A DNA stretch of 64,000 nt from the NCBI RefSeq assembly GCF_038452265.1, contig NZ_CP151842.1, positions 3,100,001-3,164,000 on the forward strand, in the 5' to 3' direction. Shown here piece after piece: positions 44,865 through 52,861 of this stretch. A model generated the notes under the pieces. The model was not told the DNA's origin, did no database searches, and saw nothing but the letters and a program-made list of their open reading frames with translations. This stretch comes from Vibrio diazotrophicus. GTDB taxonomy: Bacteria > Pseudomonadota > Gammaproteobacteria > Enterobacterales > Vibrionaceae. Every line of letters begins with the position of its first letter. Position 1 is the stretch's first letter. The position numbers were made by a program, and so were the translations under genes.

Positions 44865-45995
44865 CTATGCTGAGACGGTGAAACCTTCCGCCTTTAAATC
44901 GATAATTCCTGCTAGCCTGATGTTCATTCCTGCATTACGATCTCTATCGTGCAGAGTTAGACATTCCGGACAAATCCAGTGTCGAACTGCAAGTGGCAAG
45001 CTTTCCAGCTTATGACCGCAGCAGGAGCAGGTTTTGGAACTCGGTAGCCACTGGCTGATTTGGACAAAATGCTTGCCTGCCCAATCCGCTTTGTACCTTA
45101 CTTTTTGAACGAAGCTGAACCAAGCAGCATCACCAATGTGTTTAGCGAGTTTTCCGTTTTTCATCATGTTAGACGACTTTAATTTTTCAAATATCAGTGC
45201 TTGGTTTTCGTCAACGATACGTTTTGAAAGTTTGTGTTGAAAGTCGTTCCGTGCATTGGTAAGTTTTTCATACGCTTTCGCCACCAGCAACTTTGCTTTT
45301 TCTCGGTTGCGAGAGCCTTTAACCTTCCGACTCAATGACTTTTGTTTTTTGCGTAAGTTTCGCTCTGCGCGTAGCAAAAAGAGAGGGTTAGGGATTTTTA
45401 CTCCATCACTGTCAATCAGATAGTCAGACAACCCTAAATCAAAACCCTTCACCTGTGTGATATGCTTTGGTTTTTCTGGCAGTACCTTTTCTACATCAAA
45501 TAAAAGTGAGGCGTAATACTTCCCTGTGGATGCTTTGGAAAGAGTAATGCTTTTCAAAACACCCTCAATAGGACGGTGAACTTTGGCTTTGATTCTGGAT
45601 TTGAGTTTGGGGATCTTAATGCTTTCGCTATCGCAATCTATATTCATGCAATGGTAGCTGGATTGCTTACCTTGTTTCCTTTTAAATTGAGGATATCGAG
45701 ATTCCATTTCTGGACTGAAAAAGTTATCAAAGGCTTTCTTAAGATTACGAGTCGACTCTTGCAGTGAAATAGAATCAAACTGCTTTAGCCATTCATATTT
45801 AGCGTGTTTTTTAGCAACGGAAATAAGGGCTTTTAACTCTTTAGTCGGTGAAAGATTAATGCCTTTCTTTTTGTAATAATGGCTTTTGATATGAAGGGCA
45901 CGATTGTAAATGAATCTTACCGCACCGAACTGCGCATCAAGGAAACCTTGCTGCTCTCGGTTTGGGAAAATCCGGATTTTTATCGCTCTATTCAA
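44865..45995 (-). CDS. tnpB: TnpB, complete (IS605-family RNA-guided nuclease type)
   Basis: 376 aa with an intact N-terminus MNRAIKIRIFPNREQQGFLD and the RuvC triad GFDLGLSDYLID (Asp), IFEKLKSSNMM (Glu) and HDRDRNAGMNI (Asp). The zinc knuckle is TCSCCGHK...WICPECL. Length matches functional TnpBs. Family members cut DNA guided by an omega RNA transcribed from the tnpB 3' end through the right end, here the minus strand toward about 44790. Whether this copy is active is not visible. Confidence 0.92.
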   Translation of the reverse strand: MNRAIKIRIFPNREQQGFLDAQFGAVRFIYNRALHIKSHYYKKKGINLSPTKELKALISVAKKHAKYEWLKQFDSISLQESTRNLKKAFDNFFSPEMESRYPQFKRKQGKQSSYHCMNIDCDSESIKIPKLKSRIKAKVHRPIEGVLKSITLSKASTGKYYASLLFDVEKVLPEKPKHITQVKGFDLGLSDYLIDSDGVKIPNPLFLLRAERNLRKKQKSLSRKVKGSRNREKAKLLVAKAYEKLTNARNDFQHKLSKRIVDENQALIFEKLKSSNMMKNGKLAKHIGDAAWFSFVQKVRYKADWAGKHFVQISQWLPSSKTCSCCGHKLESLPLAVRHWICPECLTLHDRDRNAGMNIRLAGIIDLKAEGFTVSA

Positions 45996-46085
45996 AGTAA
46001 AAAACCTTATTTATTCAATATAAATAAAGTACAACAGACAACAGAAAAGCGCAAAGATATAAGCAAAGCTGCCCTAACGGTCATT

Positions 46086-46126
46086 AATCCTATATTATCG
46101 CCCTGATCGGGCGATAATATAGGATT
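46086..46126. repeat. 18-bp perfect palindrome upstream of coaBC
   Basis: Arm AATCCTATATTATCGCCC (46086-46103), loop TGATC, arm GGGCGATAATATAGGATT (46109-46126). The inner CGCCCTGATCGGGCG is the IS605-type end core; the outer A+T arms extend it into a long cruciform-capable stem. It ends 41 bp before the coaBC start, so it also lies in the coaBC leader or promoter. Confidence 0.9.
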
Positions 46127-46167
46127 CGTTTGCTAACATAACCCGCAGATTTTTTGAGGAATCCAGA

Positions 46168-47400
46168 ATGCAAACTTTGGCAGGAAAAAAAATTCTGCTT
46201 GGCATCAGTGGGGGCATCGCCGCCTACAAATGCGCAGAATTAACGCGACGTTTGATTGAGCGTGGCGCACAAGTTCAAGTAGTAATGACTGATGCTGCGC
46301 GTGAGTTCATTACTCCACTTACTATGCAAGCCGTCTCCGGCAATCCCGTTTCTTACAGCTTGCTTGACCCGAGTGCAGAAGCATCAATGAGCCACATTGA
46401 GCTGGCCAAATGGGCAGACTTAGTTCTGCTTGCACCAGCAACCGCTGATCTTATTGCACGCATGGCAGCAGGTATGGGTAACGATTTGCTCACCACTTTA
46501 GTGCTGGCAACGGACTCACCAGTTGCGGTTTCTCCAGCAATGAATCAGCAGATGTACGGCAACCCGGCAACTCAAGAAAACCTAGTGACCCTTGCTCGCC
46601 GTGGCGCAATGATTTGGGGACCGGCTTCTGGTCAACAAGCATGTGGTGATGTGGGTAAAGGCCGCATGTTAGAACCGATGGAATTGGTTCATCACTGTGA
46701 AGCATTCTTTGGTCCAAAGCCCTTATCTACTGAAAAACCGTTAGATGGGAAACGCATACTGATCACTGCAGGTCCAACTCGTGAAGCTCTTGATCCTGTT
46801 CGTTACGTGACCAATCACAGTTCTGGCAAAATGGGGTTTGCAATTGCAGACGCAGCAGCAAGAATGGGCGCGCAAGTGACTTTAGTCTCAGGGCCTGTAA
46901 GTTTGGTTACGCCAGAGCAAGTAAAACGAATCAATGTTGAGAGCGCACTGGACATGCATGGTGCTGTCATGCAAGCCGCAACGGAACATGATGTATTTAT
47001 TGCTTGTGCGGCTGTAGCAGATTACCGCCCAGAACACGTCGCTGAACAAAAAATTAAGAAAACGGGTGACAACGACACTCTTACCATCACTATGGTTAAA
47101 AACCCTGACATTGTCGCTTCCGTTGCAGCTTTAACAGAAAAGCGCCCTTTTACGGTCGGCTTCGCTGCTGAAACGCAAAACGTGGAGCAATACGCACGCG
47201 GTAAGTTAACCAGCAAAAACCTCGATATGATCTGTGCTAACGACGTATCTGTCGAAGGACAAGGTTTTAATAGTGATGACAACGCATTAACCGTATATTG
47301 GCAACAAGGTGAGCAGGCACTGCCATTGGCAAGTAAAGCTGAACTGGCAAACGCTTTAGTGCTACTAATAAACAGCTTCATCGCTAAAACGGACAGCTAA
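46168..47400 (+). CDS. coaBC: Bifunctional phosphopantothenoylcysteine decarboxylase/synthetase
   Basis: 410 aa. The CoaC flavoprotein domain (1-190) has GISGGIAAYKCAEL, MSHIELAKWADLVLLAPATA and SPAMNQQMYGNP (PXMNxxMW-like). The CoaB domain (190-400) has LITAGPTREALDPVRYVTNH and SSGKMGFAIADAA and VADYRP. It makes 4'-phosphopantetheine from phosphopantothenate and cysteine. The AGGA-type site is GAGGAA at 46157. It is the second CoA-pathway gene in the window after coaD. Confidence 0.97.
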   Translation: MQTLAGKKILLGISGGIAAYKCAELTRRLIERGAQVQVVMTDAAREFITPLTMQAVSGNPVSYSLLDPSAEASMSHIELAKWADLVLLAPATADLIARMAAGMGNDLLTTLVLATDSPVAVSPAMNQQMYGNPATQENLVTLARRGAMIWGPASGQQACGDVGKGRMLEPMELVHHCEAFFGPKPLSTEKPLDGKRILITAGPTREALDPVRYVTNHSSGKMGFAIADAAARMGAQVTLVSGPVSLVTPEQVKRINVESALDMHGAVMQAATEHDVFIACAAVADYRPEHVAEQKIKKTGDNDTLTITMVKNPDIVASVAALTEKRPFTVGFAAETQNVEQYARGKLTSKNLDMICANDVSVEGQGFNSDDNALTVYWQQGEQALPLASKAELANALVLLINSFIAKTDS

Positions 47401-47530
47401 ACGCAAATCGTAGGTGGTGATTCCACCTACTTCCTCATTAAATAATCTCAAACTTACGAAGTAATGGCGTCTATTCCACGCAACCACTACCTCGTGATTA
47501 GCAGTGATAACCAGAAGGAAGATACGGGTT

Positions 47531-48121
47531 ATGGCCGGCAATAAAAAAACCAATCGCCGCGAAGAAATTCTCCAAGCTCTTGCTGAAATGCTCGAGTCAA
47601 ACGAAGGTGCATCGCGCATCACGACTGCAAAACTCGCCGCCCAAGTTGGCGTTTCAGAGGCTGCCTTATATCGCCATTTTCCAAGTAAGGCGCGTATGTT
47701 CGAAGGCCTCATCGAGTTTATTGAAGAATCGTTAATGTCACGTATTAATCGCATTGTTGATGAAGAGAAAGATACTCTCAATCGCATTCGATTAGTGATG
47801 CAACTTATTCTGGCTTTCTCAGAACGTAACCCTGGGCTGACAAGAATTCTATCAGGACATGCTCTAATGTTTGAGAATGAACGTCTGCGTGACAGAATTA
47901 ACCAACTGTTTGAACGAATTGAAACCTCTTTGCGCCAAATACTGCGAGAGCGTAAAATTCGTGAAGGCAAATCATTCCCAGTCGATGAAAAAACACTAGC
48001 CGCCCAGTTGCTCGGCCAAGTTGAAGGAAGTTTGAACCGTTTTGTACGTTCAGACTTTAAATACCAACCAACCGAAAACTTTGAAGAATATTGGGCATTA
48101 CTCAGCGCACAAATTAAGTAA
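47531..48121 (+). CDS. slmA: Nucleoid occlusion factor SlmA
   Basis: 196 aa from ATG 47531 (MAGNKKTNRREEILQALAEM); an upstream start in the same frame (47504) adds nine unlikely residues. TetR-type HTH is at about residues 30-55 (TTAKLAAQVGVSEAALYRHF). The C-terminal dimer domain ends YWALLSAQIK. It binds chromosomal SBS sites and antagonises FtsZ assembly over the nucleoid. It precedes the lipid A acyltransferase genes by 5 bp. Confidence 0.95.
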   Translation: MAGNKKTNRREEILQALAEMLESNEGASRITTAKLAAQVGVSEAALYRHFPSKARMFEGLIEFIEESLMSRINRIVDEEKDTLNRIRLVMQLILAFSERNPGLTRILSGHALMFENERLRDRINQLFERIETSLRQILRERKIREGKSFPVDEKTLAAQLLGQVEGSLNRFVRSDFKYQPTENFEEYWALLSAQIK

Positions 48122-48126
48122 AGACA

Positions 48127-49074
48127 ATGAGCACAAAAAGACCCGGCAAACCAGAGTTCTCCTTATCCCTGCTGCATCCTAAATATTGGGGTGTATGGTT
48201 TGGATTTGGTCTACTCGCCTTAACCGTTAACCTATTGCCCTACCGTATGTTGCTAAAGCTTGGCCACGCAATCGGGGCTTTTGGCATGCGCTTTGGCAAA
48301 AGACGGGTCTTTATTGCTAAAAGAAACTTAGAGCTCGCTTTTCCTGATATGTCAGAAGAACATATCGATAAAATGGTAATCGAAAATTTCAAAAACACTG
48401 GAATGGCTCTGATTGAAACCGGTATTACCTGGTTTTGGCCAACTTGGCGTTTTAAGCGCATCTTGGATGAAAAAGATGTTGCGGTTGTACGCAAACATGC
48501 AGAAAACGGTAAAGGTGTTTTAATGTGTGGCGTGCACGCTTTGAATTTAGAAATCACCGCTCGCGCCTTTGCGGTTATTGGTCTTAGTGGCTATGGTGTC
48601 TATCGTCCGCACAGCAACCCTGCGTATGAATTTATTCAGTACCGTGGCCGAACACGTAATGGTAACCGACTCGTTTATCGTACCGACCTGAAGAAAATGA
48701 TTCGTGTACTGCGCCAAGGTGAGCTTCTGTTCTATTTGCCAGACCAAGATTACGGACATAACAAATCTGTTTTCGTGCCTTTCTTTGCAGTAGAAGAAGC
48801 ATGTACCACTACGGGCACCAGTATTCTGGCTTACAGCAGCAAATGTGCGATTGTACCAGTTTCAGGTTTTAGAAATTCACAAGGTAAATATGAGCTTATT
48901 GCTGATCAATCCATCGAGGGCCATTACCCTCAACAAGATGAAAAAGCTGCGGCAGCCTACATGAATAAATTTGTTGAAGAGATTATACTTCGCGCCCCAG
49001 AACAGTGGATGTGGCTTCATAAGCGGTTTAAATCGCTGCCAGATGAAACACAAACCAATGCCCGATACCAGTAA
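48127..49074 (+). CDS. Lipid A late acyltransferase (LpxL-like)
   Basis: 315 aa HtrB/MsbB family. It has LHPKYWGVWFGFGLLALTVN as the N-terminal membrane anchor, CGVHALNLEI with an HX4E motif (His and Glu in the catalytic pair), YRPHSNPAYE, and FYLPDQDYGHNKSVFVPFF as the conserved acyl-pocket block. It adds a secondary acyl chain to Kdo2-lipid IVA at the inner membrane. The next gene is a paralogue with a different catalytic pair, which suggests different chain or site specificity. Confidence 0.9.
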   Translation: MSTKRPGKPEFSLSLLHPKYWGVWFGFGLLALTVNLLPYRMLLKLGHAIGAFGMRFGKRRVFIAKRNLELAFPDMSEEHIDKMVIENFKNTGMALIETGITWFWPTWRFKRILDEKDVAVVRKHAENGKGVLMCGVHALNLEITARAFAVIGLSGYGVYRPHSNPAYEFIQYRGRTRNGNRLVYRTDLKKMIRVLRQGELLFYLPDQDYGHNKSVFVPFFAVEEACTTTGTSILAYSSKCAIVPVSGFRNSQGKYELIADQSIEGHYPQQDEKAAAAYMNKFVEEIILRAPEQWMWLHKRFKSLPDETQTNARYQ

Positions 49075-49090
49075 ATAAAAGGTTCTGCTT

Positions 49091-50092
49091 GTGAGCGACA
49101 ACGATAACAGCATCAATAAATACTTACATAATCCAACTTTCGAGTGGTCTTTTCTTCATCCGAAACATTGGGGCACGTGGATAGGTATCGCTTTCGCTGC
49201 TCTATTCGCTTTTATGCCAGTGTCATGGCGTGACGGATTAGCGCGTAAACTTTCTCGATTTGCCATTAAGAAAAATGGTCGAGTGGTTCGTCGTGCTCGC
49301 GTTAACCTAGCTTACTGCTTCCCTGAGAAATCCGAGCAAGAACGTCAGGAAATCTTAGAAAAAACGTTTGTCAAAGCGGCCCAGTACATGTTGGGTTATT
49401 CTGAGTTTTTGGCTCGCTCAACCAAACATAACCAAAACCGCGGTGTGATGATTGGCGAAGAAAACCTATTGCCACTTCTTGATGCTGGTGAAAAGGTGAT
49501 TATCCTTGCACCGCATGCTTGGGCTGTAGATTACCCAGCGGTAATGCTGGCAGCGAAAGGCTACAAAGTAACAACCATCATGAAGCCTCAGCGTAACCCA
49601 ATCGGCGACTGGTTAATGCACGTTCAGCGTATGCAGTATGGTGGCCGCATCTTCGCTCGTGACGCAGGGGTTAAACCTTTTGTCCGCTCTATCAAAGATG
49701 GTTATTTAGGTTACTGGTTACCGGATGAAGATTTCGGCGAGGCGAACTCAGTTTTCGTTCCCTTCTTTGGTACAGAAAAAGCGACCTTAAAAGGCTTTGG
49801 TAAAATGGCTCGCCTTTCAAAAGCGAAAGTCGTTCCAGTGCTACCTGCGTATAACGACAAAACACAGAAATATGAAGTACATATTTTACCTGCCTTAGAA
49901 AACTTCCCGACAGGTGATGAAGAAGCGGATGCGCGCGCAATGAACCAAGCGATTGAAGACTTAGTTCGCCCTCATCCAGAGCAATATATGTGGCAGTTGT
50001 CGCTTCTCAAAACTCGCCGTGATGGCATTGAGATTTATGACAACTCACATGATGGTGACCAAGAAAAACCGTTACCACCGACCCAAAACTAA
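49091..50092 (+). CDS. Lipid A late acyltransferase (LpxM/LpxN-like)
   Basis: 333 aa starting at GTG 49091. It has SFLHPKHWGTWIGIAFAALF as the anchor, LAPHAWAVDYP with HX4D, MKPQRNPIGDWLMHVQRMQY, and YWLPDEDFGEANSVFVPFFG. The region is longer than the upstream paralogue and resembles MsbB/LpxM. I recall that the equivalent V. cholerae gene (lpxN) transfers a hydroxylated chain; substrate here is not readable. An intrinsic terminator follows immediately. Confidence 0.9.
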   Translation: MSDNDNSINKYLHNPTFEWSFLHPKHWGTWIGIAFAALFAFMPVSWRDGLARKLSRFAIKKNGRVVRRARVNLAYCFPEKSEQERQEILEKTFVKAAQYMLGYSEFLARSTKHNQNRGVMIGEENLLPLLDAGEKVIILAPHAWAVDYPAVMLAAKGYKVTTIMKPQRNPIGDWLMHVQRMQYGGRIFARDAGVKPFVRSIKDGYLGYWLPDEDFGEANSVFVPFFGTEKATLKGFGKMARLSKAKVVPVLPAYNDKTQKYEVHILPALENFPTGDEEADARAMNQAIEDLVRPHPEQYMWQLSLLKTRRDGIEIYDNSHDGDQEKPLPPTQN

Positions 50093-50116
50093 AAAAGCCC
50101 CGTTCGGGGCTTTTTC
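50092..50116. terminator. Intrinsic terminator after lipid A acyltransferases
   Basis: AAAAAGCCCCG-TT-CGGGGCTTTTT: a perfect GC-rich stem with A- and T-runs, able to stop transcription from both the acyltransferase operon and convergent pyrE. Confidence 0.95.
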
Positions 50117-50137
50117 ATATCCATCACGCTTTATCAA

Positions 50138-50785
50138 TTAAGCACTAATGCCATACTCAGCACGGTATGCTTTTACTGCATCAAGATGTTCGTTGTTCGT
50201 GCCTTTCTCTTCAAGGTAAGTCACAAGATCAGTCAGGCTGACGATTGAAACTACTGCACAGCCAAAATCACGCTCAACTTCTTGAATAGCAGAAAGCTCG
50301 CCCTTACCTTTCTCTTGACGGTCAATCGCAACCAATACTCCCGCTAAATCAGCACCGTTCGCTTTAATGATTTCCATTGATTCACGAATCGCAGTACCAG
50401 CGGTGATAACGTCGTCCACCAACATAATACGACCTTCCAGTGCGCTACCGACTAAGTTACCGCCTTCACCGTGGTCTTTCGCTTCTTTACGGTTGAAACA
50501 GTAAGGCGTGTCCACATCATGGTGATCAGCCAGAGCCACAGCGGTTGTTGTTGCGATTGGAATACCTTTATAAGCAGGGCCAAACAACACATCGTAATCA
50601 ATACCTGAGTCCACAAGCGCAGCGGCGTAGAAACGACCTAGGCGAGCCAAATCACGACCAGTGTTAAACAGACCAGCATTAAAAAAATAAGGGCTCTTAC
50701 GGCCTGATTTCAAAGTAAACTCACCAAATTTTAGCACCTGTTTTTCAAGGGCAAACTCTATAAATTCACGCTGGTATGCTTTCAT
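50138..50785 (-). CDS. pyrE: Orotate phosphoribosyltransferase
   Basis: 215 aa, normal length. PRPP-binding motif RIMLVDDVITAGTAIRESME; also SGRKSPYFFNAGLF and GPAYKGIPIATTTAVAL. It makes OMP from orotate and PRPP in pyrimidine synthesis. It follows rph on the minus strand with an attenuator-like hairpin and T-run between them, as in E. coli. Confidence 0.97.
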   Translation of the reverse strand: MKAYQREFIEFALEKQVLKFGEFTLKSGRKSPYFFNAGLFNTGRDLARLGRFYAAALVDSGIDYDVLFGPAYKGIPIATTTAVALADHHDVDTPYCFNRKEAKDHGEGGNLVGSALEGRIMLVDDVITAGTAIRESMEIIKANGADLAGVLVAIDRQEKGKGELSAIQEVERDFGCAVVSIVSLTDLVTYLEEKGTNNEHLDAVKAYRAEYGISA

Positions 50786-50826
50786 CTTTCTCTTCTCTTC
50801 CGTAGTTACTTAAAAAAACGTTACTT

Positions 50827-50857
50827 AAAAAAATAGCCCCCAATTGGGAGCTATAAA
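50827..50857 (-). promoter_or_regulatory. pyrE attenuator
   Basis: On the minus strand TAGCTCCC-AATT-GGGGGCTA (one mismatch) is followed by seven T, beginning about 8 bp after the rph stop and ending about 40 bp before pyrE. In E. coli UTP-dependent attenuation couples rph translation to pyrE expression, and the placement here is the same. Confidence 0.82.
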
Positions 50858-50861
50858 AACA

Positions 50862-51578
50862 TCATTCTGCCAGAGCCAATTTTTGAACCTGGACGATATC
50901 GGCAATGCCTTTCTTGGCAACAGCCAGTAAATCCAGCAGTTGCTCGTGGCTAAACGGTTCGCCTTCAGCTGTGCCTTGAATCTCGATCATCTTGCCTTCT
51001 TCTGTCATGACAACGTTCATGTCAGTGTCAGCTGCGGAGTCTTCTACATACTCAAGGTCGCAAAGCACTTCTTCGCCAAGAATGCCTACAGACACTGCGG
51101 CTACGTGGCCTTTCATTGGGTTCTTTTTCAAGCGACCGTCAGCAACTAGCTTAGTAAACGCATCCGCCAATGCAACGCTAGCACCAGTGATAGAAGCGGT
51201 ACGTGTACCACCATCTGCTTGAATAACATCACAGTCCACTGTGATCATCACTTCAGGCATGGCTTCTAAATCCACCACTGCACGTAAGCTACGCGCAATC
51301 AGACGTTGAATTTCCATGGTGCGGCCACCCTGTTTGCCACTTGCCGCTTCACGACGAGTGCGTGAGTGTGTTGCACGAGGTAACATGCCATATTCCGCCG
51401 TCACCCAGCCTTTACCTTGACCTTTCAACCAACGTGGCACGCCTTCTTCAACGCTGGCATTACACAGCACTTTGGTGTTGCCGAATTCAACTAACACAGA
51501 GCCTTCTGCATATGCCGTGTACTGACGAGTGATTTTAATTGGACGAACTTGATCTGCAGCTCGATTGTCTGGACGCAT
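50862..51578 (-). CDS. rph: Ribonuclease PH
   Basis: 238 aa. It has MRPDNRAADQVRPIKITRQY, GQGKGWVTAEYGMLPRATHS and TVDCDVIQADGGTRTASITG, with the phosphate-binding Arg and Asp residues of phosphorolytic RNases. It trims tRNA 3' ends. The frame is complete, unlike the E. coli K-12 rph-1 allele. It is divergent from yicC; the 220-bp gap (51579-51801) should hold both promoters. Confidence 0.97.
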   Translation of the reverse strand: MRPDNRAADQVRPIKITRQYTAYAEGSVLVEFGNTKVLCNASVEEGVPRWLKGQGKGWVTAEYGMLPRATHSRTRREAASGKQGGRTMEIQRLIARSLRAVVDLEAMPEVMITVDCDVIQADGGTRTASITGASVALADAFTKLVADGRLKKNPMKGHVAAVSVGILGEEVLCDLEYVEDSAADTDMNVVMTEEGKMIEIQGTAEGEPFSHEQLLDLLAVAKKGIADIVQVQKLALAE

Positions 51579-51801
51579 AAGGTATTTACCTGTGTTGTGG
51601 AAACAAAGCTGTGTTAGTAAAACTAAGTCGGTAAAAACTCAGCCGGTAACCGAAATTTATTGGGCGAGGATTATATAGGAATTCCGATTCAGTTCCTAGG
51701 TGTGAATCTTCAACAACGAGATTAGCGCTCACCTATCCCATGTGTTTGTATGCTACTATTAGCGCTAATTAAATTGCAGAAGATTAATCAAGGATTCACT
51801 G

Positions 51802-52668
51802 ATGATTTACAGTATGACGGCGTATGCACGCAAAGAAGTCAAAGGCGATTGGGGTAGCGCAGTATGGGAGATTCGTTCGGTAAACCAGCGTTACCTAGAA
51901 ACTTATTTCCGCTTACCTGAACAATTTCGTAGCCTAGAGCCTGTGCTTCGTGAGCGTTTTCGTCAGCGTTTAGCGCGCGGTAAAGTCGAGTGTAACCTAC
52001 GCTTTGAAGCTAACCCTGCTGCGCAAAGTGAACTTAAAATCAATGAAGCATTAGCACACCAAGTGATTAAAGCCGCGGGTCAGGTTATGCACATGACTGG
52101 TGAACTGACTCGTATCAACCCATTTCAGGTGATGCAATGGCCGGGTGTAATGGAAACGCCTGAGCAAGATATGGATGCCATTAACCAAACGCTTCTAGAA
52201 GCGTTCGACGAAGCGGTTAAAGAGTTTATTGATGCTCGCGGTCGTGAAGGCGAAAACATGAAAAAGTTGATTGAGCAGCGTTTGGTTGCGATCAGCGAAG
52301 AAGTAGTGAAAGTTCGCGCACGTATGCCTGAGATTCTGCAATGGCAACGTGAGCGTCTGTTCAACAAGTTTGAAGAAGCAAAAGTTGAGTTAGACCCAAC
52401 GCGAGTAGAACAAGAGCTGATTCTTCTGGCACAAAAATCCGATGTTGCTGAAGAGCTGGATCGCTTAGATTCTCATGTCAAAGAAGCACGCAATGTGATG
52501 AAAAAAGGCGGCGCTTGTGGCCGTAAACTGGACTTCATGATGCAAGAGTTCAACCGTGAATCAAACACGTTGGCATCCAAGTCAATCAGCACTGACATCA
52601 CCGCTTCAGGTGTAGAACTTAAAGTGCTTATCGAACAAATGCGTGAACAGATTCAAAACATCGAATAA
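51802..52668 (+). CDS. yicC: YicC-family endoribonuclease
   Basis: 288 aa. It begins MIYSMTAYARKEVKGDWGSA and ends LIEQMREQIQNIE, with the family block GRKLDFMMQEFNRESNTLAS near the C-terminus. YicC-type proteins are endoribonucleases involved in RNA turnover (sRNA decay in E. coli). AAGGA lies about 7 bp upstream of the start. A clear terminator follows at 52695. Confidence 0.93.
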   Translation: MIYSMTAYARKEVKGDWGSAVWEIRSVNQRYLETYFRLPEQFRSLEPVLRERFRQRLARGKVECNLRFEANPAAQSELKINEALAHQVIKAAGQVMHMTGELTRINPFQVMQWPGVMETPEQDMDAINQTLLEAFDEAVKEFIDARGREGENMKKLIEQRLVAISEEVVKVRARMPEILQWQRERLFNKFEEAKVELDPTRVEQELILLAQKSDVAEELDRLDSHVKEARNVMKKGGACGRKLDFMMQEFNRESNTLASKSISTDITASGVELKVLIEQMREQIQNIE

Positions 52669-52694
52669 CACCAGATCCAAATTCTAAAATGCAC

Positions 52695-52721
52695 AAAGCC
52701 CTTATTTATAAGGGCTTTTTC
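52695..52721 (+). terminator. Terminator of yicC
   Basis: AAAGCCCTTATTTATAAGGGCTTTTTC: perfect stem AGCCCTTAT/ATAAGGGCT with a short loop and T-run, 27 bp after the stop. Confidence 0.93.
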
Positions 52722-52861
52722 TTATTTCAAAACCAAGCATAATTCATCGTTTCAATCTGCTTTACGACTCTTTACTGACTTGGAAGCAAAAATGTTGGCC
52801 AACTCAATTTGGACGTTGAAGGCAAATTTGAGATGACCAACAGACTCGTAAGACAAACAAA

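Larger units (their letters stand above)
44785..46126 (-). mobile_element. tnpB-only IS605/IS1341-type element
   Basis: A single tnpB gene bracketed by related hairpin cores CCCTGATCGGG: at 44792-44802 downstream of tnpB (CCACCCTGATCGGGCGAGG) and at 46101-46111 upstream (CGCCCTGATCGGGCG). The same core (CGCCCTAATCGGGCG) marks the tnpA side of the element at 37.9 kb. There is no tnpA, so it would need one in trans. Ends are approximate. Confidence 0.7.

Noticed and set aside
45879..46106. Open plus-strand frame of 75 aa upstream of coaBC
   Set aside because: Antisense to the 5' end of tnpB, with no ribosome-binding site or recognisable domain; treated as a shadow of tnpB.
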